DNA from: Adineta ricciae
Taxonomy: Eukaryota > Rotifera > Eurotatoria > Adinetida > Adinetidae
Direction: 5' to 3'
Length of the DNA stretch: 64,000 nt
NCBI GenBank assembly: GCA_905250025.1
Contig: CAJNOJ010000359.1
Coordinates: 25,575-89,574 of the forward strand
The notes under the pieces are model-generated. The model made no database searches. It was not told the origin of the DNA and was given only the letters and a program-made list of their open reading frames with translations. The translations under genes and the position numbers were made by a program. Below are positions 52,419 through 63,804 of the stretch, one piece after another. Positions within the stretch are counted from its first letter, which is position 1; every line of letters starts with the position of its first letter.

Positions 52419-55400
52419 TCATTGATATTTAATCAAGTGTATTTTTTTAATGACATTTAAAAATTCTTCTTTATAATTTTCGGAAGGTAAAATAAATATA
52501 ATAAAGAGAAGTAATGGCGGAATGAAAGAAATATAATAACCACAAAGAAACAACCAAGGATCCCGAAATGATTTCATACATCGTGATATAAATAAAATAA
52601 TTAAACGTGGTATAGCTAAAATAATTAAAACACATGGAGATATAAGAAGATGTTTATGTTGTTGAATATGTTCTAAGAAAATTGTTTGAGATGGTGATGT
52701 TTTCTTTGCTTTTGAACGTATTCGAAACAATTGAATAATAATAATTATTGCAGATGAAACATTTATCATAAAAGGCATAAAAAAATGAAATGAATTTATA
52801 AATTTATCATAAATCTTCAAGTTTGTTGAATATTTAACAATACACCACAATCGTTTTTCATCTTTATCATTAAATAATTGTCGAGATATTGGATCATGTA
52901 TATAACTAATTATTATTATTAATAATAATATGAGTATAATATATTTTGATGTAGATTTACTTTTTCTTTTATTAAAACGTACTCCTTGTACAGCAGCCAT
53001 TACTCTTTCGACAGCAACACACCCGTTCAACCATTCACCATAACTAAGAAGAATTTTTAATAAAACATCTATTAATATACAATTTATTAAGATAAATGAA
53101 TGATTTGTTATTGTATTCATTTGAAATATGACAAGCTGACTATATTTTATAGTAAAAAACGAAACTGTCAATAAAGATACAATTGAATTCGTTAATAAAT
53201 ATAATCCACAACCAGTTGAAAGTATAGTTTTATTTCGAAATGTTAATATTAATAAAGTTCCATTAATCAAACCTAATAAAAACATACAAATTGTTAATGA
53301 TGCAGTTATTTTAACTGCTAATGATTGTTTAAGAAATGAAATTGATGGTTTAATTTGATAACCAAATATAACATCAAGTGATATACTGAAACCTTCTGTG
53401 GTGAATTGGCATTGACTTCCATAATAACAATCTTCACATTTACATATTGATCTTATTGGACATTTAAGATTATCCTGAAAACATTTACCCTTATTTTCAC
53501 AAAAATTATGTCCTTGACAATTATAAGACATACTATGATTAAAACTCCAACAATTCGAAAATCGATTTTTATCACAAATACATATTTGTTTTTCATCATA
53601 AAAACATTTTAATTGAACATTTTTCAAACATTGTAATGGATAATATTTCATTCGACGTAAATCTTTATAATTAAGTAATGTTGAATTCATAAGTTCATTT
53701 ATATTTACACATAAATGATCTTTTCCAATATTAGTAGAAATATATTCACCATCATAAAATGTTTCTCTTAATACACCAAGATAATAATGATTGAAATATT
53801 CAATAATTAATACATGAAATGGTTTATTGAAATATAATGAAATAGAATTTTGATCAAATGGAATTTTTTTAAACGTTGTTGTTCGTTGATGTTCTCGATC
53901 TTCAAGTGCAGTTAAAAAATGACCAAATATTATTAAAGGAATTTCATCTGTTTTAAAATGAATATCAATTCGATTTGATCGATATTGACAATACGATCCT
54001 GTATAATCTTCAGTACATAAACAAAGAAATTTTTCTTTAGTAATACGATCATTTCCAGGTATACATACACCATTATTCTGACAAAGATTATTTGTTGATT
54101 GACAAGTTAAATGCTTCAAATAACATTTTGAACCAAATTTATTTAATGGACATAAACAAATAGATGCATTTAAATGAAAAGAATCTAATGAACATGTTCG
54201 TTCATATGTTATATTACAAAATCGTCCTGAGTAGCCTTCATGACAATAACAAAAGAATTTTGTTGAATTATTAATAAAAGAAAAACATTCGCCATGATTT
54301 CCACATTGAATTGGACAATTGATTAATTCTTTGGATTTTTCTAATGGAATTTGAATTTGTTTTGCTAAACGATGAACTGGTAAAAATGGAAATGGATTCG
54401 AGAAAAACCAACTTCCATAATAATTCATTGTTAATTTTTCATATAGAGCAATATGTATTGAATATATTGAATTCAAATCTTTTGGTTGTGTTGGATAAAG
54501 TAAATAACGATTATATTTTGTATCACAATCAATCGATGGAATATAATTAATTTTTTCATAATAATGAATAATTTCATTTTCATTATCAATTAAATAAATA
54601 AAAAATTCATAAATTGGAATTTTTTCTTCATAAAATCCAAGTGTTTTGATTTGAATTGTTAAACTAATACGTTGGCTTTGCCATTGACATTGTTTACCAA
54701 AATAATTTGGTGGACATAAACATATCTTTTCGTAAGATTTACCTTCATATATAATTATTCCACGATTACAATATTCAATAAGATCTTTTTTATCATTAAT
54801 TATTAATTTACTTTCATTTAATTTTGTATCATTGATTTGTTCAATTGATAATAATGTCGAATTGATTTGTTTTGGTAAATATCCCAAATTCCATGTTGAA
54901 ACAAAATTTTTCTCAAACATAAGAGAATTGAAATTGAATATATAACATAAAGTTTCATTGGAATATAAATTCGAATAGAATTTGTGATATATTGGAATTG
55001 TTGAAAAGAAATAAATAGGACAGAAATGGTTTTGTTGAATATTATTTGATTCATCTTTACAAATATCATTTTTTGTTAAACAATTTTCTTTTTCTTTCCA
55101 AGAAATATAATCATGATTGTTATTAATTAATGAATTATTTGAATAAAATATTTGTCGATAAATATATTCCGATTTATTTTCATAACAATTTATTGGTATT
55201 TCATAGATAAATTCTTGTGCTATGCAATGATATTCATTTGGACGATCTGTTGAACATTTATATTCGTTTATTTGACAATTCATATTTGGACAATTTAATT
55301 CATCAATACCATTCGTACAATGATAATGTCCATCGCATCGAGTATATGGAGTAAGACAAGGCCACCATTCACAATTTGTTATAGTTGATTCATTATCTTC

Positions 55401-57137
55401 TTCCAATAGTGGTACAAATGTACTACAAAGTTTGGAAAAAATCGACTGAATGTCGTTGATTCGTTCTTCATCTTCACCATTCTGACAACGAGGAAAATCA
55501 AGACCAATACCAATTGGTGATAAACATTTATTTTCTGATGTACAATTAAAACGTTGACTTTGATTTAATAAACAGCTATCGAAATAGTTTTCATCTTCAT
55601 TATAAAAACAATCATTATATCCATCAATAAGACGATATTTAGATATATATTTATCCGAACGTTCACAATAAAATAAAGATGAATTTGAAGAATAATTATT
55701 AATATTTCCCATTAATTGACATTTATTTGCATCAGATGCTAAATATCTATCTAAAACATGATGTACTGGTTCGTAGAAACTACTTTGTCGACAATTTAAA
55801 TCAATAAATATTTGATTTGTTGATTTCGATAAATAATGACATGTACGAGGATCATGACAAATATATTGTGGTGGTACTATACCAGAAATATTTAAATAAA
55901 GAACTTTAGTTGAATAAATAATTTGAAAATAACTATAATAAAGTGGTTGAAGTGGAAATGATAAATATTCTAATGAACAATTATTTGTCAATAGCCAATC
56001 TCCAGCTAAACATTCTTCTTCTGTATGTAAATCATTTTGAAGAAGATAATAAAATTTCAATTTACAAAATAATAATTCATAACAATCAATTGAGTATTCT
56101 TTAGCAGATAAGTAAATCGCACGCTTATAATGAAGATCACGACTTGTACCTTTGCATCCAGCTATTTCACGATTCATAATATTAAAAACACGACGACTTT
56201 CTAAGCATTGTCCATCACCACATGAAAAATAACCTGGATAACGACACATTGTTTCTTCACAAGCGAATTTCATTGAATCCGTACAATTTAGATAAGCTCG
56301 TAAATTTGTTTCAAGTTTTGATTGATATATTTCATTTTCATCTGAACCATCTAAACAGTCATGACTGCTCCAACTATCATGAAAAAAATTTAATGGAATA
56401 CATTGTGCACCATTATGACAACGATATTCATCTTCTTCACATTCTTTTAATTCAAGCTGTTCACAATATTTTTCATCAATACCAAAACTTTCATTAATAC
56501 AATCGATTTTTCCATCACAAATTTCACGCCAATCTAGACACATTGGTTTAGGACCACGTAGACATTCAGATAAATATGGATAACAGGTATTTATTACAAG
56601 TTCACGTTCATATTGGATACGATTGGTAAGAGAAGCTTGAACAAATGTAGAAAACGATGTAATTGAAACATTTAAAGCAAATGTATATTGACAATGTGAA
56701 CCAAACCAGTGTAGTGAACAATTATTAAATATATAATCATCAAATTGTGAATTATTTTCATTTAAATAAATTTCATATTGTTCAATAATATCGATTGTTA
56801 ATGACCATTGAAGAAGATCTTTACTTTGAATCCCTTTTAAACGTAATGATTGGAATGTATGATTATTTTCTATAAATCCTTGAGTATCATTCCATTTCTC
56901 ATCGATTGAAATACGACGACAATAAGGTGTTAAATCATTTGTATTAATCAATAAATTATTATCGGGAGCATATTCATTAATTGAATGAAAATAAAAACAA
57001 TCAAATATTCTTTGAGAATATGGATTATTGGTATTAAAAAGAAATGAATTATCTGATTTTATCGTTATAATTACGAATAAAATCATCAAATATCGTATGT
57101 GATTTGATATCAACATCATTCCAGAAGAAGCTCTCAA
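52419..57137 (-). CDS. LDLa-EGF-7TM receptor (1572 aa), single exon
   Basis: Signal peptide ([17 protein letters not shown]). Ectodomain of about 1250 residues: LDL-receptor class A-type repeats with CxDxxxDCxxxxDE signatures ([16 protein letters not shown] about 205-220; CLDGSDENE about 260; [12 protein letters not shown] about 300; [16 protein letters not shown] about 605), then EGF-like modules ([30 protein letters not shown]…[22 protein letters not shown]…[22 protein letters not shown]). The 7TM domain (about 1270-1560) has [12 protein letters not shown] (TM1), [13 protein letters not shown] where DRY is usual, RLWCIV in loop 2 and a TM7 ending [15 protein letters not shown]. The chimeric architecture is a large adhesion-like receptor; ligand unknown. 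One uninterrupted frame of 4.7 kb among intron-rich neighbours. Confidence 0.88.
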   Translation of the reverse strand: MRASSGMMLISNHIRYLMILFVIITIKSDNSFLFNTNNPYSQRIFDCFYFHSINEYAPDNNLLINTNDLTPYCRRISIDEKWNDTQGFIENNHTFQSLRLKGIQSKDLLQWSLTIDIIEQYEIYLNENNSQFDDYIFNNCSLHWFGSHCQYTFALNVSITSFSTFVQASLTNRIQYERELVINTCYPYLSECLRGPKPMCLDWREICDGKIDCINESFGIDEKYCEQLELKECEEDEYRCHNGAQCIPLNFFHDSWSSHDCLDGSDENEIYQSKLETNLRAYLNCTDSMKFACEETMCRYPGYFSCGDGQCLESRRVFNIMNREIAGCKGTSRDLHYKRAIYLSAKEYSIDCYELLFCKLKFYYLLQNDLHTEEECLAGDWLLTNNCSLEYLSFPLQPLYYSYFQIIYSTKVLYLNISGIVPPQYICHDPRTCHYLSKSTNQIFIDLNCRQSSFYEPVHHVLDRYLASDANKCQLMGNINNYSSNSSLFYCERSDKYISKYRLIDGYNDCFYNEDENYFDSCLLNQSQRFNCTSENKCLSPIGIGLDFPRCQNGEDEERINDIQSIFSKLCSTFVPLLEEDNESTITNCEWWPCLTPYTRCDGHYHCTNGIDELNCPNMNCQINEYKCSTDRPNEYHCIAQEFIYEIPINCYENKSEYIYRQIFYSNNSLINNNHDYISWKEKENCLTKNDICKDESNNIQQNHFCPIYFFSTIPIYHKFYSNLYSNETLCYIFNFNSLMFEKNFVSTWNLGYLPKQINSTLLSIEQINDTKLNESKLIINDKKDLIEYCNRGIIIYEGKSYEKICLCPPNYFGKQCQWQSQRISLTIQIKTLGFYEEKIPIYEFFIYLIDNENEIIHYYEKINYIPSIDCDTKYNRYLLYPTQPKDLNSIYSIHIALYEKLTMNYYGSWFFSNPFPFLPVHRLAKQIQIPLEKSKELINCPIQCGNHGECFSFINNSTKFFCYCHEGYSGRFCNITYERTCSLDSFHLNASICLCPLNKFGSKCYLKHLTCQSTNNLCQNNGVCIPGNDRITKEKFLCLCTEDYTGSYCQYRSNRIDIHFKTDEIPLIIFGHFLTALEDREHQRTTTFKKIPFDQNSISLYFNKPFHVLIIEYFNHYYLGVLRETFYDGEYISTNIGKDHLCVNINELMNSTLLNYKDLRRMKYYPLQCLKNVQLKCFYDEKQICICDKNRFSNCWSFNHSMSYNCQGHNFCENKGKCFQDNLKCPIRSICKCEDCYYGSQCQFTTEGFSISLDVIFGYQIKPSISFLKQSLAVKITASLTICMFLLGLINGTLLILTFRNKTILSTGCGLYLLTNSIVSLLTVSFFTIKYSQLVIFQMNTITNHSFILINCILIDVLLKILLSYGEWLNGCVAVERVMAAVQGVRFNKRKSKSTSKYIILILLLIIIISYIHDPISRQLFNDKDEKRLWCIVKYSTNLKIYDKFINSFHFFMPFMINVSSAIIIIIQLFRIRSKAKKTSPSQTIFLEHIQQHKHLLISPCVLIILAIPRLIILFISRCMKSFRDPWLFLCGYYISFIPPLLLFIIFILPSENYKEEFLNVIKKIHLIKYQ

Positions 57138-58367
57138 AATAACAGGGTTGTTTTTTTAATATTATACTCTAGATATTCGATTCCGATAGGAAATAACATA
57201 TGGATTTGATTTTCTACAAATTTAATCTTAATGTTATTGATAAAAAAATATCAAAACTTTCGAGCATCTGTTATTTAATTCAAAATATCATGAACGACAT
57301 AATTTTACGCAAAAAATATTCTAGTTTATACTGCTTCATACAGAAGATTCGAGGGCGTGGTAAATCTCAAATTGTAAATCATTTCTGGCAAGATTTCTAC
57401 TCTTTCCATCAAAAATTTTCAATATTCGACAAGAGAGAACACTCAAAAAGCATTATTAATCACTTGATAACCTTTATAAATAATAGAGAAGTTCAAGCAA
57501 ATATCAATGAAGATTTCGTTTATTTGCTAAATAGCCATAAAATGAATTCTTGTTGAAAAATTGTGTTAATGACATAATGGTATTATGATTTCGTGCTATT
57601 TGATGCGCATATTTTGATCAAATATATATCTTTCAATGAATTAACGTATAATGTATTTGAAAAAGATAATGTAATAACTGTTTTGTAGACGTGTTTTAAT
57701 CGAATGTCATGATGTATTCAGTTCGTTTTCTAGCTAGAAATCTTAAGGATATAGTTTTTACTTGTATTTAAATAAGTATTCAATAAAATAACTGGATTGG
57801 ACTGTAAATGACAGTTATAGAAATCGTCGAAATGTTGAATAAAAATATCATTTTTTTTGTATTACGACACTGCTGTTTGAAAATTCAATTTTTTTTCTTA
57901 ATATTTCACACAAGTTTGTTGATCAACAGTCCGAAAAATCGGTAAAGCTGATATTTGTTTTCGAATTTTCGTTTTAATTGGTTATATTGTCGATCATACT
58001 TGCCAATCAGCGTCTTCTGGTGCTGAGAATAATGGAAATGTCTTGAAAGAAGTGATCTTCCATGATCATGCTTTGATTCTTTTCGATGAACTAGATCAAA
58101 TCACAGCAATTGAGTGTCGTGAGAAGATCATTGATCAATATCCACGTTCACCTAGTTTCGTTTCTGTCTTCGATCAAGAAATGTTCGATTTACAAGGTAT
58201 TGGCAATTCAAGAGACTTATTCAACGAAATAATAATCGTAAGTCGTGTGTCGTTGGATATCATATTCATTCATCTCATTTCGCCAATGAATCGTCGTAAA
58301 GTAAAAGAGTTTATGCATGTTAGGATCCGTATTCGTCCAGAAACCGAAAAGAAAGTCTAGAAGTCGA
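57138..58367. other. Unclear stretch with two plus-strand open frames
   Basis: Open frames at 57200-57556 (118 codons) and 58043-58360 (105 codons, VIFHDHALILFDELDQITAI) have no domain that I recognise. The second ends eight bases before the LTR edge at 58368, so it may be a piece of whatever sequence the retroelement entered. Not called as genes. Confidence 0.3.
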
Positions 58368-58539
58368 TGAGCGGGCACCTTTCTCGTTTATTGCTCGCTC
58401 TCTCCTCGTCGAGTCTGTTTCAACACGAGGTCAACACGAGAGAATGGAGAGAAAAGAAAAAAGAAAAACAAACAACAACAACGAAAAACACACACGAAGG
58501 ATCGTCCGTCTATATGAGATATAGATGGCGATCCTGACA
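58368..58539 (-). repeat. 3' LTR (about 172 bp, TG...CA)
   Basis: Begins TGTCAGGATCGCC at 58539 directly after a purine tract and ends GGTGCCCGCTCA at 58368. Contains AATAAA near 58392 as a likely polyadenylation signal. The 5' partner is missing, so the edges are inferred from the TG/CA ends and the polypurine tract. Confidence 0.65.
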
Positions 58540-58553
58540 CCTCCCCCCTCACC
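58540..58553 (-). promoter_or_regulatory. Polypurine tract
   Basis: GGTGAGGGGGGAGG on the minus strand, abutting the LTR TG; primes plus-strand DNA synthesis in LTR elements. Confidence 0.7.
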
Positions 58554-58557
58554 AAGT

Positions 58558-60033
58558 TTAGAGGAAGATATCAAATGGTAATAACTGTTCATAGTATTGT
58601 TGCTCGCGATGTGATTTGATTCCAATGAACATAATCGAATGCACCGGATTAACATTTGTAGGCTTGATTTGGAGCTGACGAAGGATATTCTTAACCGTGG
58701 TGACGTCAAGATTTGACTCCCGTTGAATCACGAATTGATATCGATTGCGCCGATGTCGGGAGCTCGTCTTTTGATTTCGCCGTTTTCTTGCTTTAGTAGA
58801 TCGTCGATTTTTTTGTTGACGTTTCTTTCGAGTAATCGCCACATCAAAATGACAATGATCCGTCGATTGAGATGATACAACAGTTGCTGGTACTTGTTCA
58901 ATTAACATTTGCGGAGATAAACTAATAGGATCGACTCGTGTTGTTGAAAAGCATTGTCGATGAACATCGACAGTTGCTAAATCATTAAAAGTAGATGTCG
59001 TTGCTAATACCGAAAACATAAGAGGAGAGGAAAATGATGGTACTTGACGTTCATTTGAACCATGAACCGCCAACTCTTCATCACAATCACTCTCTAAATC
59101 CGACAGTACAAACTGTGTCCGACCTTGGTCTTTTTGTTTGACTAAAGAAGAAATTGAAAACATACATTTAGATTTTAACAAAATAAAATACTCTCCAATA
59201 GCAAGATGTGGGATAAAATTTGATGAGTTGTACATGAACAAGATGAGTTGTGTTAATGATAACACGTCATTCGTAGCGTATGAAATCATATTGTTGCGAT
59301 GATGAAGAGATAATCGAGAATCCTGATTCGATAAACGATAATCGAGACCAATGGACCATTTCTGAAGTGTTTCGCGTTTGGATAAATATCGTTCGAGCAC
59401 ATAGGCCACTGCATCTTGTAAACTCCAAAGTGCACGAGTAATCATCTTTTGTTCATTAAATATATGAGGTGGAAGAAACAACATTGGATCGTAATCAGGT
59501 GCATGTATTTCTAATCGATCATCTACGGCATCATCAACTGCTGTTGTTTTCGAATGTAACCACGAATTAAACCACGAAGAAAACACACCTTGGACATTAT
59601 GAGAATGTTCGATGTTGGGCAATGAAAATAGGGAGAATTGTAACAAAGGTTTTAGTTCTTCTAATGGATCACCCCAACAGAAAATGTGATTACCATCGCA
59701 AAATATGTGTTGAAACAATTTTTGCAAATCGAGGAACCGCTGGGATGTTATTGTTGGTAAAAAACGAACTTCAACGAGCAGGACTACAACTTGTTCGTTA
59801 TCTGAGGGAATAAAAGCAAGTTGCATAAGCGCCGGACGATTCGTGAACTGATCACCTTCCGTGTCGATACAAAAATTCGTTGTATTTTTCACAGCAAATA
59901 ACAATTCGTTAGTTTCTTGTACTGTCGTGCATTCATTGATGAAATAAAGAACAAAATGTCCAGGATAGGTATACGACCGAAATAATGAACTATAAAACGT
60001 TTCTTTTTCGGCTTTTCCTTTGCGACGATTCAT
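58558..60033 (-). CDS. Captured DEDDy 3'-5' exonuclease ORF of the LTR element (491 aa)
   Basis: RNase D/WRN-like exonuclease core: NFCIDTEGD with D57 and E59 (Exo I), CWGDPLEELKPLL with D122 (Exo II region), and YATNDVLSLTQL with Y252 and D256 (Exo III, DEDDy form). All four acidic residues are present. The C-terminal third is low-complexity and then strongly basic (RKKRQQKNRRSTKARKRRNQ, about 400-425), suggesting nucleic-acid binding or nuclear import. The ORF lies between pol and the polypurine tract, the usual place for an env-like or extra ORF. No internal stops, so it has stayed open although the element is truncated. Its role in the element's life cycle is unknown. Confidence 0.82.
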   Translation of the reverse strand: MNRRKGKAEKETFYSSLFRSYTYPGHFVLYFINECTTVQETNELLFAVKNTTNFCIDTEGDQFTNRPALMQLAFIPSDNEQVVVLLVEVRFLPTITSQRFLDLQKLFQHIFCDGNHIFCWGDPLEELKPLLQFSLFSLPNIEHSHNVQGVFSSWFNSWLHSKTTAVDDAVDDRLEIHAPDYDPMLFLPPHIFNEQKMITRALWSLQDAVAYVLERYLSKRETLQKWSIGLDYRLSNQDSRLSLHHRNNMISYATNDVLSLTQLILFMYNSSNFIPHLAIGEYFILLKSKCMFSISSLVKQKDQGRTQFVLSDLESDCDEELAVHGSNERQVPSFSSPLMFSVLATTSTFNDLATVDVHRQCFSTTRVDPISLSPQMLIEQVPATVVSSQSTDHCHFDVAITRKKRQQKNRRSTKARKRRNQKTSSRHRRNRYQFVIQRESNLDVTTVKNILRQLQIKPTNVNPVHSIMFIGIKSHREQQYYEQLLPFDIFL

Positions 60034-60625
60034 GAATCCGTGATGAGAAGTACCAATCCGTTAAGCCCAAGTGACAACAAACACACCAATTGAAAATTTT
60101 TGCCTCGCAGACGATACGTTTGTTTAAATAATAACGCACTAACTTCGCATATCACAATCGATGACGAATTCCACTATGACCACACAGCTAGGACGAGAAT
60201 TACACCAAGACGAGATCAAGCGTGAAATCGATCATATATTAAAACAGTTAATCAACGTCGCTAACTAAATCGAGTCGCGTAATTAATAATCGAGTAAATT
60301 CCCGTGGATGATATCAAGAGATGATAGAGACCAACCCGCACCTAACTGTAATGTAACAACAATTAATGAATCATCCAAGTAAAATTGACCATTGGCCAAA
60401 TCACTAACGATAAAGATAAACATAAAACGGAATATAGATGACGTAATCGTCAGAAAAAAATCACGGAGTCAAGGATAGAAAACAATAACAACCATAGCGA
60501 GAAAAAGAAAAACACATGGTTCAGCAGTGAACCCAAGGAAGAAATGAAACTAAACACCAGTTTGCAAAAAAACAATTAAACAAACAAAAGAGAAAAAAAC
60601 AAATGAGAAATGAAAGTTAACAAAA
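60034..60625. other. Non-coding spacer between pol and the exonuclease ORF
   Basis: A-rich, no open frame of note; likely holds the leader of the downstream ORF. Confidence 0.4.
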
Positions 60626-62248
60626 TTAACAAGCAGAACATGAACGTAATTGCGAGACATGTGCTTGATACACCATATCGTTGAGCTCATCACGAATCCA
60701 ATATGTGGGATGTCGAACATCGAGAACAATCATTGGATCAGAGTAAATTGATGATAATTTCATTCGTGAACCTGATAATCTTTTGAGTACGCGATCACCC
60801 ACCTTGAAATGGATATCCAAACGATGGGTATCATATTTTGATTTATAATATCGTTGATGTTTGACGATGTTGTCTTTTGCATGCCGATGATACAATTTCA
60901 ATGTTCGTCTAAAGTATTGAAAATAATCACTAGGCTTCAAAAATTCGTACTGTGCAATAGGTGGGTCCGGTGGGAGATTTGGTTGTCGTCCGAATTGTAA
61001 TTGGTAAGGAGAATATTCAGTCGCTGCGTGTCGACCTGTATTATATGCGAATACAATTGACTTCAAATGAATATCCCAATCATTCATGTGAGTATTTGTG
61101 ACTTTCGCTAATTGACGTTCGAACGTAGCGTTGAATCTTTCGATAGCTCCGTTCGTCTGTGGGTGATACGGGGTAGATTTAATATGATGGCACCCTAATA
61201 TGTTCGTAAATGCTCCCATTAACTGATTATTGAAGGGCGTTCCTTGGTCCGATAAAATTTGTCGAGGAACACCATAAATGCAAATGTAATGTTCGTAAAG
61301 AGCCGCGGCCGTTGTTTGAGCGTTTTGTTTCTCCGTCGGTATTGCAATCACCCATTTTGTGAAATAGTCTGTGACTGCTAATACGTATTTGTGACCGTCT
61401 GACGTTGTCGGGAACGGTCCAGAATAATCAATACCAATAATTTGAAATGGACCCCTCGGAGATTCGATAGGATTAAGATGACCAAATGCTTTGTGACGCG
61501 CAAAATTAAACTTTTGACATTTCAAACATGTCGAAAGGTAGTTCCTAATTGTATCTTTCATATTTGGCCACCAGTAACGATCCTTCAAATTGTTATGCGT
61601 TCGACGAAACCCAAAATGGCCCGCCCACAATGATGCATGATAAGCTTCCACCACTTGAGAAATTAATGTTGATGGTACATAAATTAATTTTTTGTTTATC
61701 TTATCATTGCTGACAATCTTGTAAAGAATATCATTCTTCAATTCAAACGAACAATTAGACGACTTTTGTTGTAATTTCATAATTTGTTCTTGGTAAAATG
61801 AATCCTGTTTTTGTGCATCGCCAATTTTGGTGACATCAAACTCATGACCAGCCACTCTCGATGGCTGATCATCTTCTGGCGATGATTGTGCTGTTGCTGG
61901 CTCATTTTTACCACTATTCAAGACAACTAATTGTGCTTTCGCTTGAGCTCTAGTAGTTATTGCAACGAGCGCCTGAAGACCAGGAACTATGCCAAAATCG
62001 TTTTCGATAAACTCGTCGTCGTCTTCAACTTGACGTGGATATCTAGACAAATAATCAGCCATACAATTGCACTTACCCGACACATGACGAATTTCCTTGA
62101 TGTTGTACTGTTGTAAAATTAATGATATACGATCCACTCGACGATTATTCGATGGTTTAAGATGCATATCGCGAAGCGGACAATGATCTGTATAGACGAT
62201 AAATTCTCGTCCGAGTAAATATAATTTCATACGTGACACACAGTAATA
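60626..62248 (-). CDS. Ty3/gypsy-like pol fragment: RNase H end and integrase
   Basis: Readable from the N at 62248: MKLYLLGREFIVYTDHCPL and HVSGKCNCMADYLSRYP (end of RNase H), a linker, then integrase with the zinc finger HASLWAGHFGFRRTHNN…CLKCQ, catalytic D in IIGIDYSGPFP (about 285), D in ILSDQGTPFNN (about 345) and E in TNGAIERFN (about 380), so the DDE set is complete. The C-terminal part (KVGDRVLKRLSGSRMKLSSI) is a GPY-like module. No stop within the remaining frame. Everything upstream of the RNase H middle is lost, so the element cannot move by itself. The first codons before the N belong to unrelated sequence. Confidence 0.88.
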   Translation of the reverse strand, partial: YYCVSRMKLYLLGREFIVYTDHCPLRDMHLKPSNNRRVDRISLILQQYNIKEIRHVSGKCNCMADYLSRYPRQVEDDDEFIENDFGIVPGLQALVAITTRAQAKAQLVVLNSGKNEPATAQSSPEDDQPSRVAGHEFDVTKIGDAQKQDSFYQEQIMKLQQKSSNCSFELKNDILYKIVSNDKINKKLIYVPSTLISQVVEAYHASLWAGHFGFRRTHNNLKDRYWWPNMKDTIRNYLSTCLKCQKFNFARHKAFGHLNPIESPRGPFQIIGIDYSGPFPTTSDGHKYVLAVTDYFTKWVIAIPTEKQNAQTTAAALYEHYICIYGVPRQILSDQGTPFNNQLMGAFTNILGCHHIKSTPYHPQTNGAIERFNATFERQLAKVTNTHMNDWDIHLKSIVFAYNTGRHAATEYSPYQLQFGRQPNLPPDPPIAQYEFLKPSDYFQYFRRTLKLYHRHAKDNIVKHQRYYKSKYDTHRLDIHFKVGDRVLKRLSGSRMKLSSIYSDPMIVLDVRHPTYWIRDELNDMVYQAHVSQLRSCSAC

Positions 62249-62699
62249 NCCTGTGGAGTGAAGAGAGAGAGATATTCTGCAATACATTGTTCTTCGTACA
62301 TTTCAGCACATTCTTCTTCGTACATTTCAGCACATTCTTCATACATGGCGTACCATTTTGGCTCTGCAGTTCGACAACTTGTCTTCTTACAATACCACCA
62401 CGTTTGGAAAAATCCTCCTTTCTCCGTTTTTGATTCGCAAATATAACGCTCGTTTGCATTTCGCCCTACAAACATACATAGTGGACGTTCATGTAGAGAA
62501 ATGTTTCTCTGCAAAATTGTATCCATTCCACAGCCCATGTTCCAAGAGTTTCTTCATATTGTGTACCAAGTACAACGAATCCCATTCGGTATATTGGCAA
62601 GAATTGTTACATATTAATGTCCTATTTTGTGGTGTTGCAGAATTTGATCACAACCAATTTTATCTGAGGTACAACTGCAGTTTAGTCACCCCATGTAAC

Positions 62700-62965
62700 T
62701 CTGAAACGCAGAAAAAACGCGTTTGGACGCGTTTGGTGTTTCACATAGTGTAGTGCCGCGTCTAGACGCATCCTATGAACGCGTCTAGACGCATCCTATA
62801 AACGCGTCTGAACGCGATAGAATTAAGAAACGCGTCTAGACGCATTTTATAAGCGCGTCTGAACGCGATAGATTCTAAGAAACGCGACCAGGCGCATCAT
62901 ATAAACGCGTCTGGGCGCGTTTATGTGTGTTTTCGGCAGTTAATGCGTTCAAACGCGTCTGAAAT
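62700..62965. repeat. ACGCGTCTAGACGC-type clustered palindromes, array 1
   Basis: At least ten units related to AACGCGTCTgaACGC, several of them perfect palindromes (GCGTCTAGACGC at about 62758-62795), separated by TATAA-like spacers with 26-60 bp periodicity. Strongly different base composition from the AT-rich surroundings. No coding potential. Confidence 0.8.
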
Positions 62966-63597
62966 GAGAAACTATTTCATTCGAATCATTGAAAATGCAT
63001 TTTCCACAGTACCTTATTTTAAAAACTTCGTTCATTTACTCTACTAAATTGTATCGTTGTTGTGTGAAACCTCTTAGCCTGTTCGTTCGATATGACTTTC
63101 TGTCAACTGTTCTCATTGTAACTCATGAAAAGAACTGAAAGGTTTTCAATTGAAAAACAGAAGCATTAATATAAGTAAAGAGATAATGGAAAATAACAGT
63201 TCATCAAAATCATGAACAAAATATGCTGCCATCGCTAAGACTCGCTCATTAGATTCATCAGGCATAGAGATAAGCAATATTTTATTCACCAAAGCCGTGC
63301 TGAGGATCAAAATCATTAACAATTCATATTAAAATAATTTCTCACTCAACAAACAAAGATTTCACTATGACATCGCATTATTCTTCTTAAATGAGAATAG
63401 GAACAAAGTTGATTTATCTTTCTGATTCAATAGAAAATAATCTGAGTTTTGTCGTTAGAAAAACATCTAAAGTAAGAATTATTAATTAATATTCAGATAT
63501 ATATTCATGAATTTTTTGTACGATTCATTTCATTTGAGATAAGTCCTAGGCGAATTATCTTCTTAAAAGGGAAATCTAACTTGTTCATAGATAAGCC

Positions 63598-63672
63598 AAT
63601 ATAGTGCAATGGCCTAAGTAAGTAGACTTGTAATTGAAAGGTCTTATGTTCTAGTCTCACTCGTCGAGCCAT
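63598..63672 (+). other. tRNA-like segment (possible SINE or tRNA pseudogene)
   Basis: TGGCCTAAGTAAG (about 63610) resembles a pol III A box and GTTCTAGTCTC (about 63649) a B box, 39 bp apart as in tRNAs. The arms do not pair well enough for a functional tRNA. Confidence 0.3.
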
Positions 63673-63804
63673 CTAAATGTATGTATGAAAATTGAATAGT
63701 TGTCCTAGTCGAAGCGTGGTGGAAGAGATGAACATCAGGAGAGAATGATGGTGACGCAGGTCAAAGCTGTAGGAATAGAATGCTTTTTTGGAAAAAGTCA
63801 TCTC

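Larger units (their letters stand above)
58368..62248 (-). mobile_element. 5'-truncated Ty3/gypsy-like LTR retrotransposon with extra exonuclease ORF
   Basis: Order on the minus strand: partial pol (RNase H C-terminal part and integrase), non-coding spacer, exonuclease ORF, polypurine tract, 3' LTR. Gag, protease, RT and the 5' LTR are absent: homology stops at the N at 62248. Bdelloid LTR elements are known to capture additional ORFs, including DEDDy exonucleases. Confidence 0.82.

Noticed and set aside
57200-58360. Two plus-strand ORFs as host genes
   Set aside because: No recognisable motif, AT-driven composition and no splice partners.
62810-62890. Hammerhead 3' halves (GAAACGCGTC occurs in the palindrome arrays)
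   Set aside because: No CTGATGA core nearby; the match comes from the ACGCGT repeat itself.
63598-63672. Functional tRNA gene
   Set aside because: A- and B-box-like motifs are present, but acceptor, D and T stems do not pair; kept only as a tRNA-like segment.
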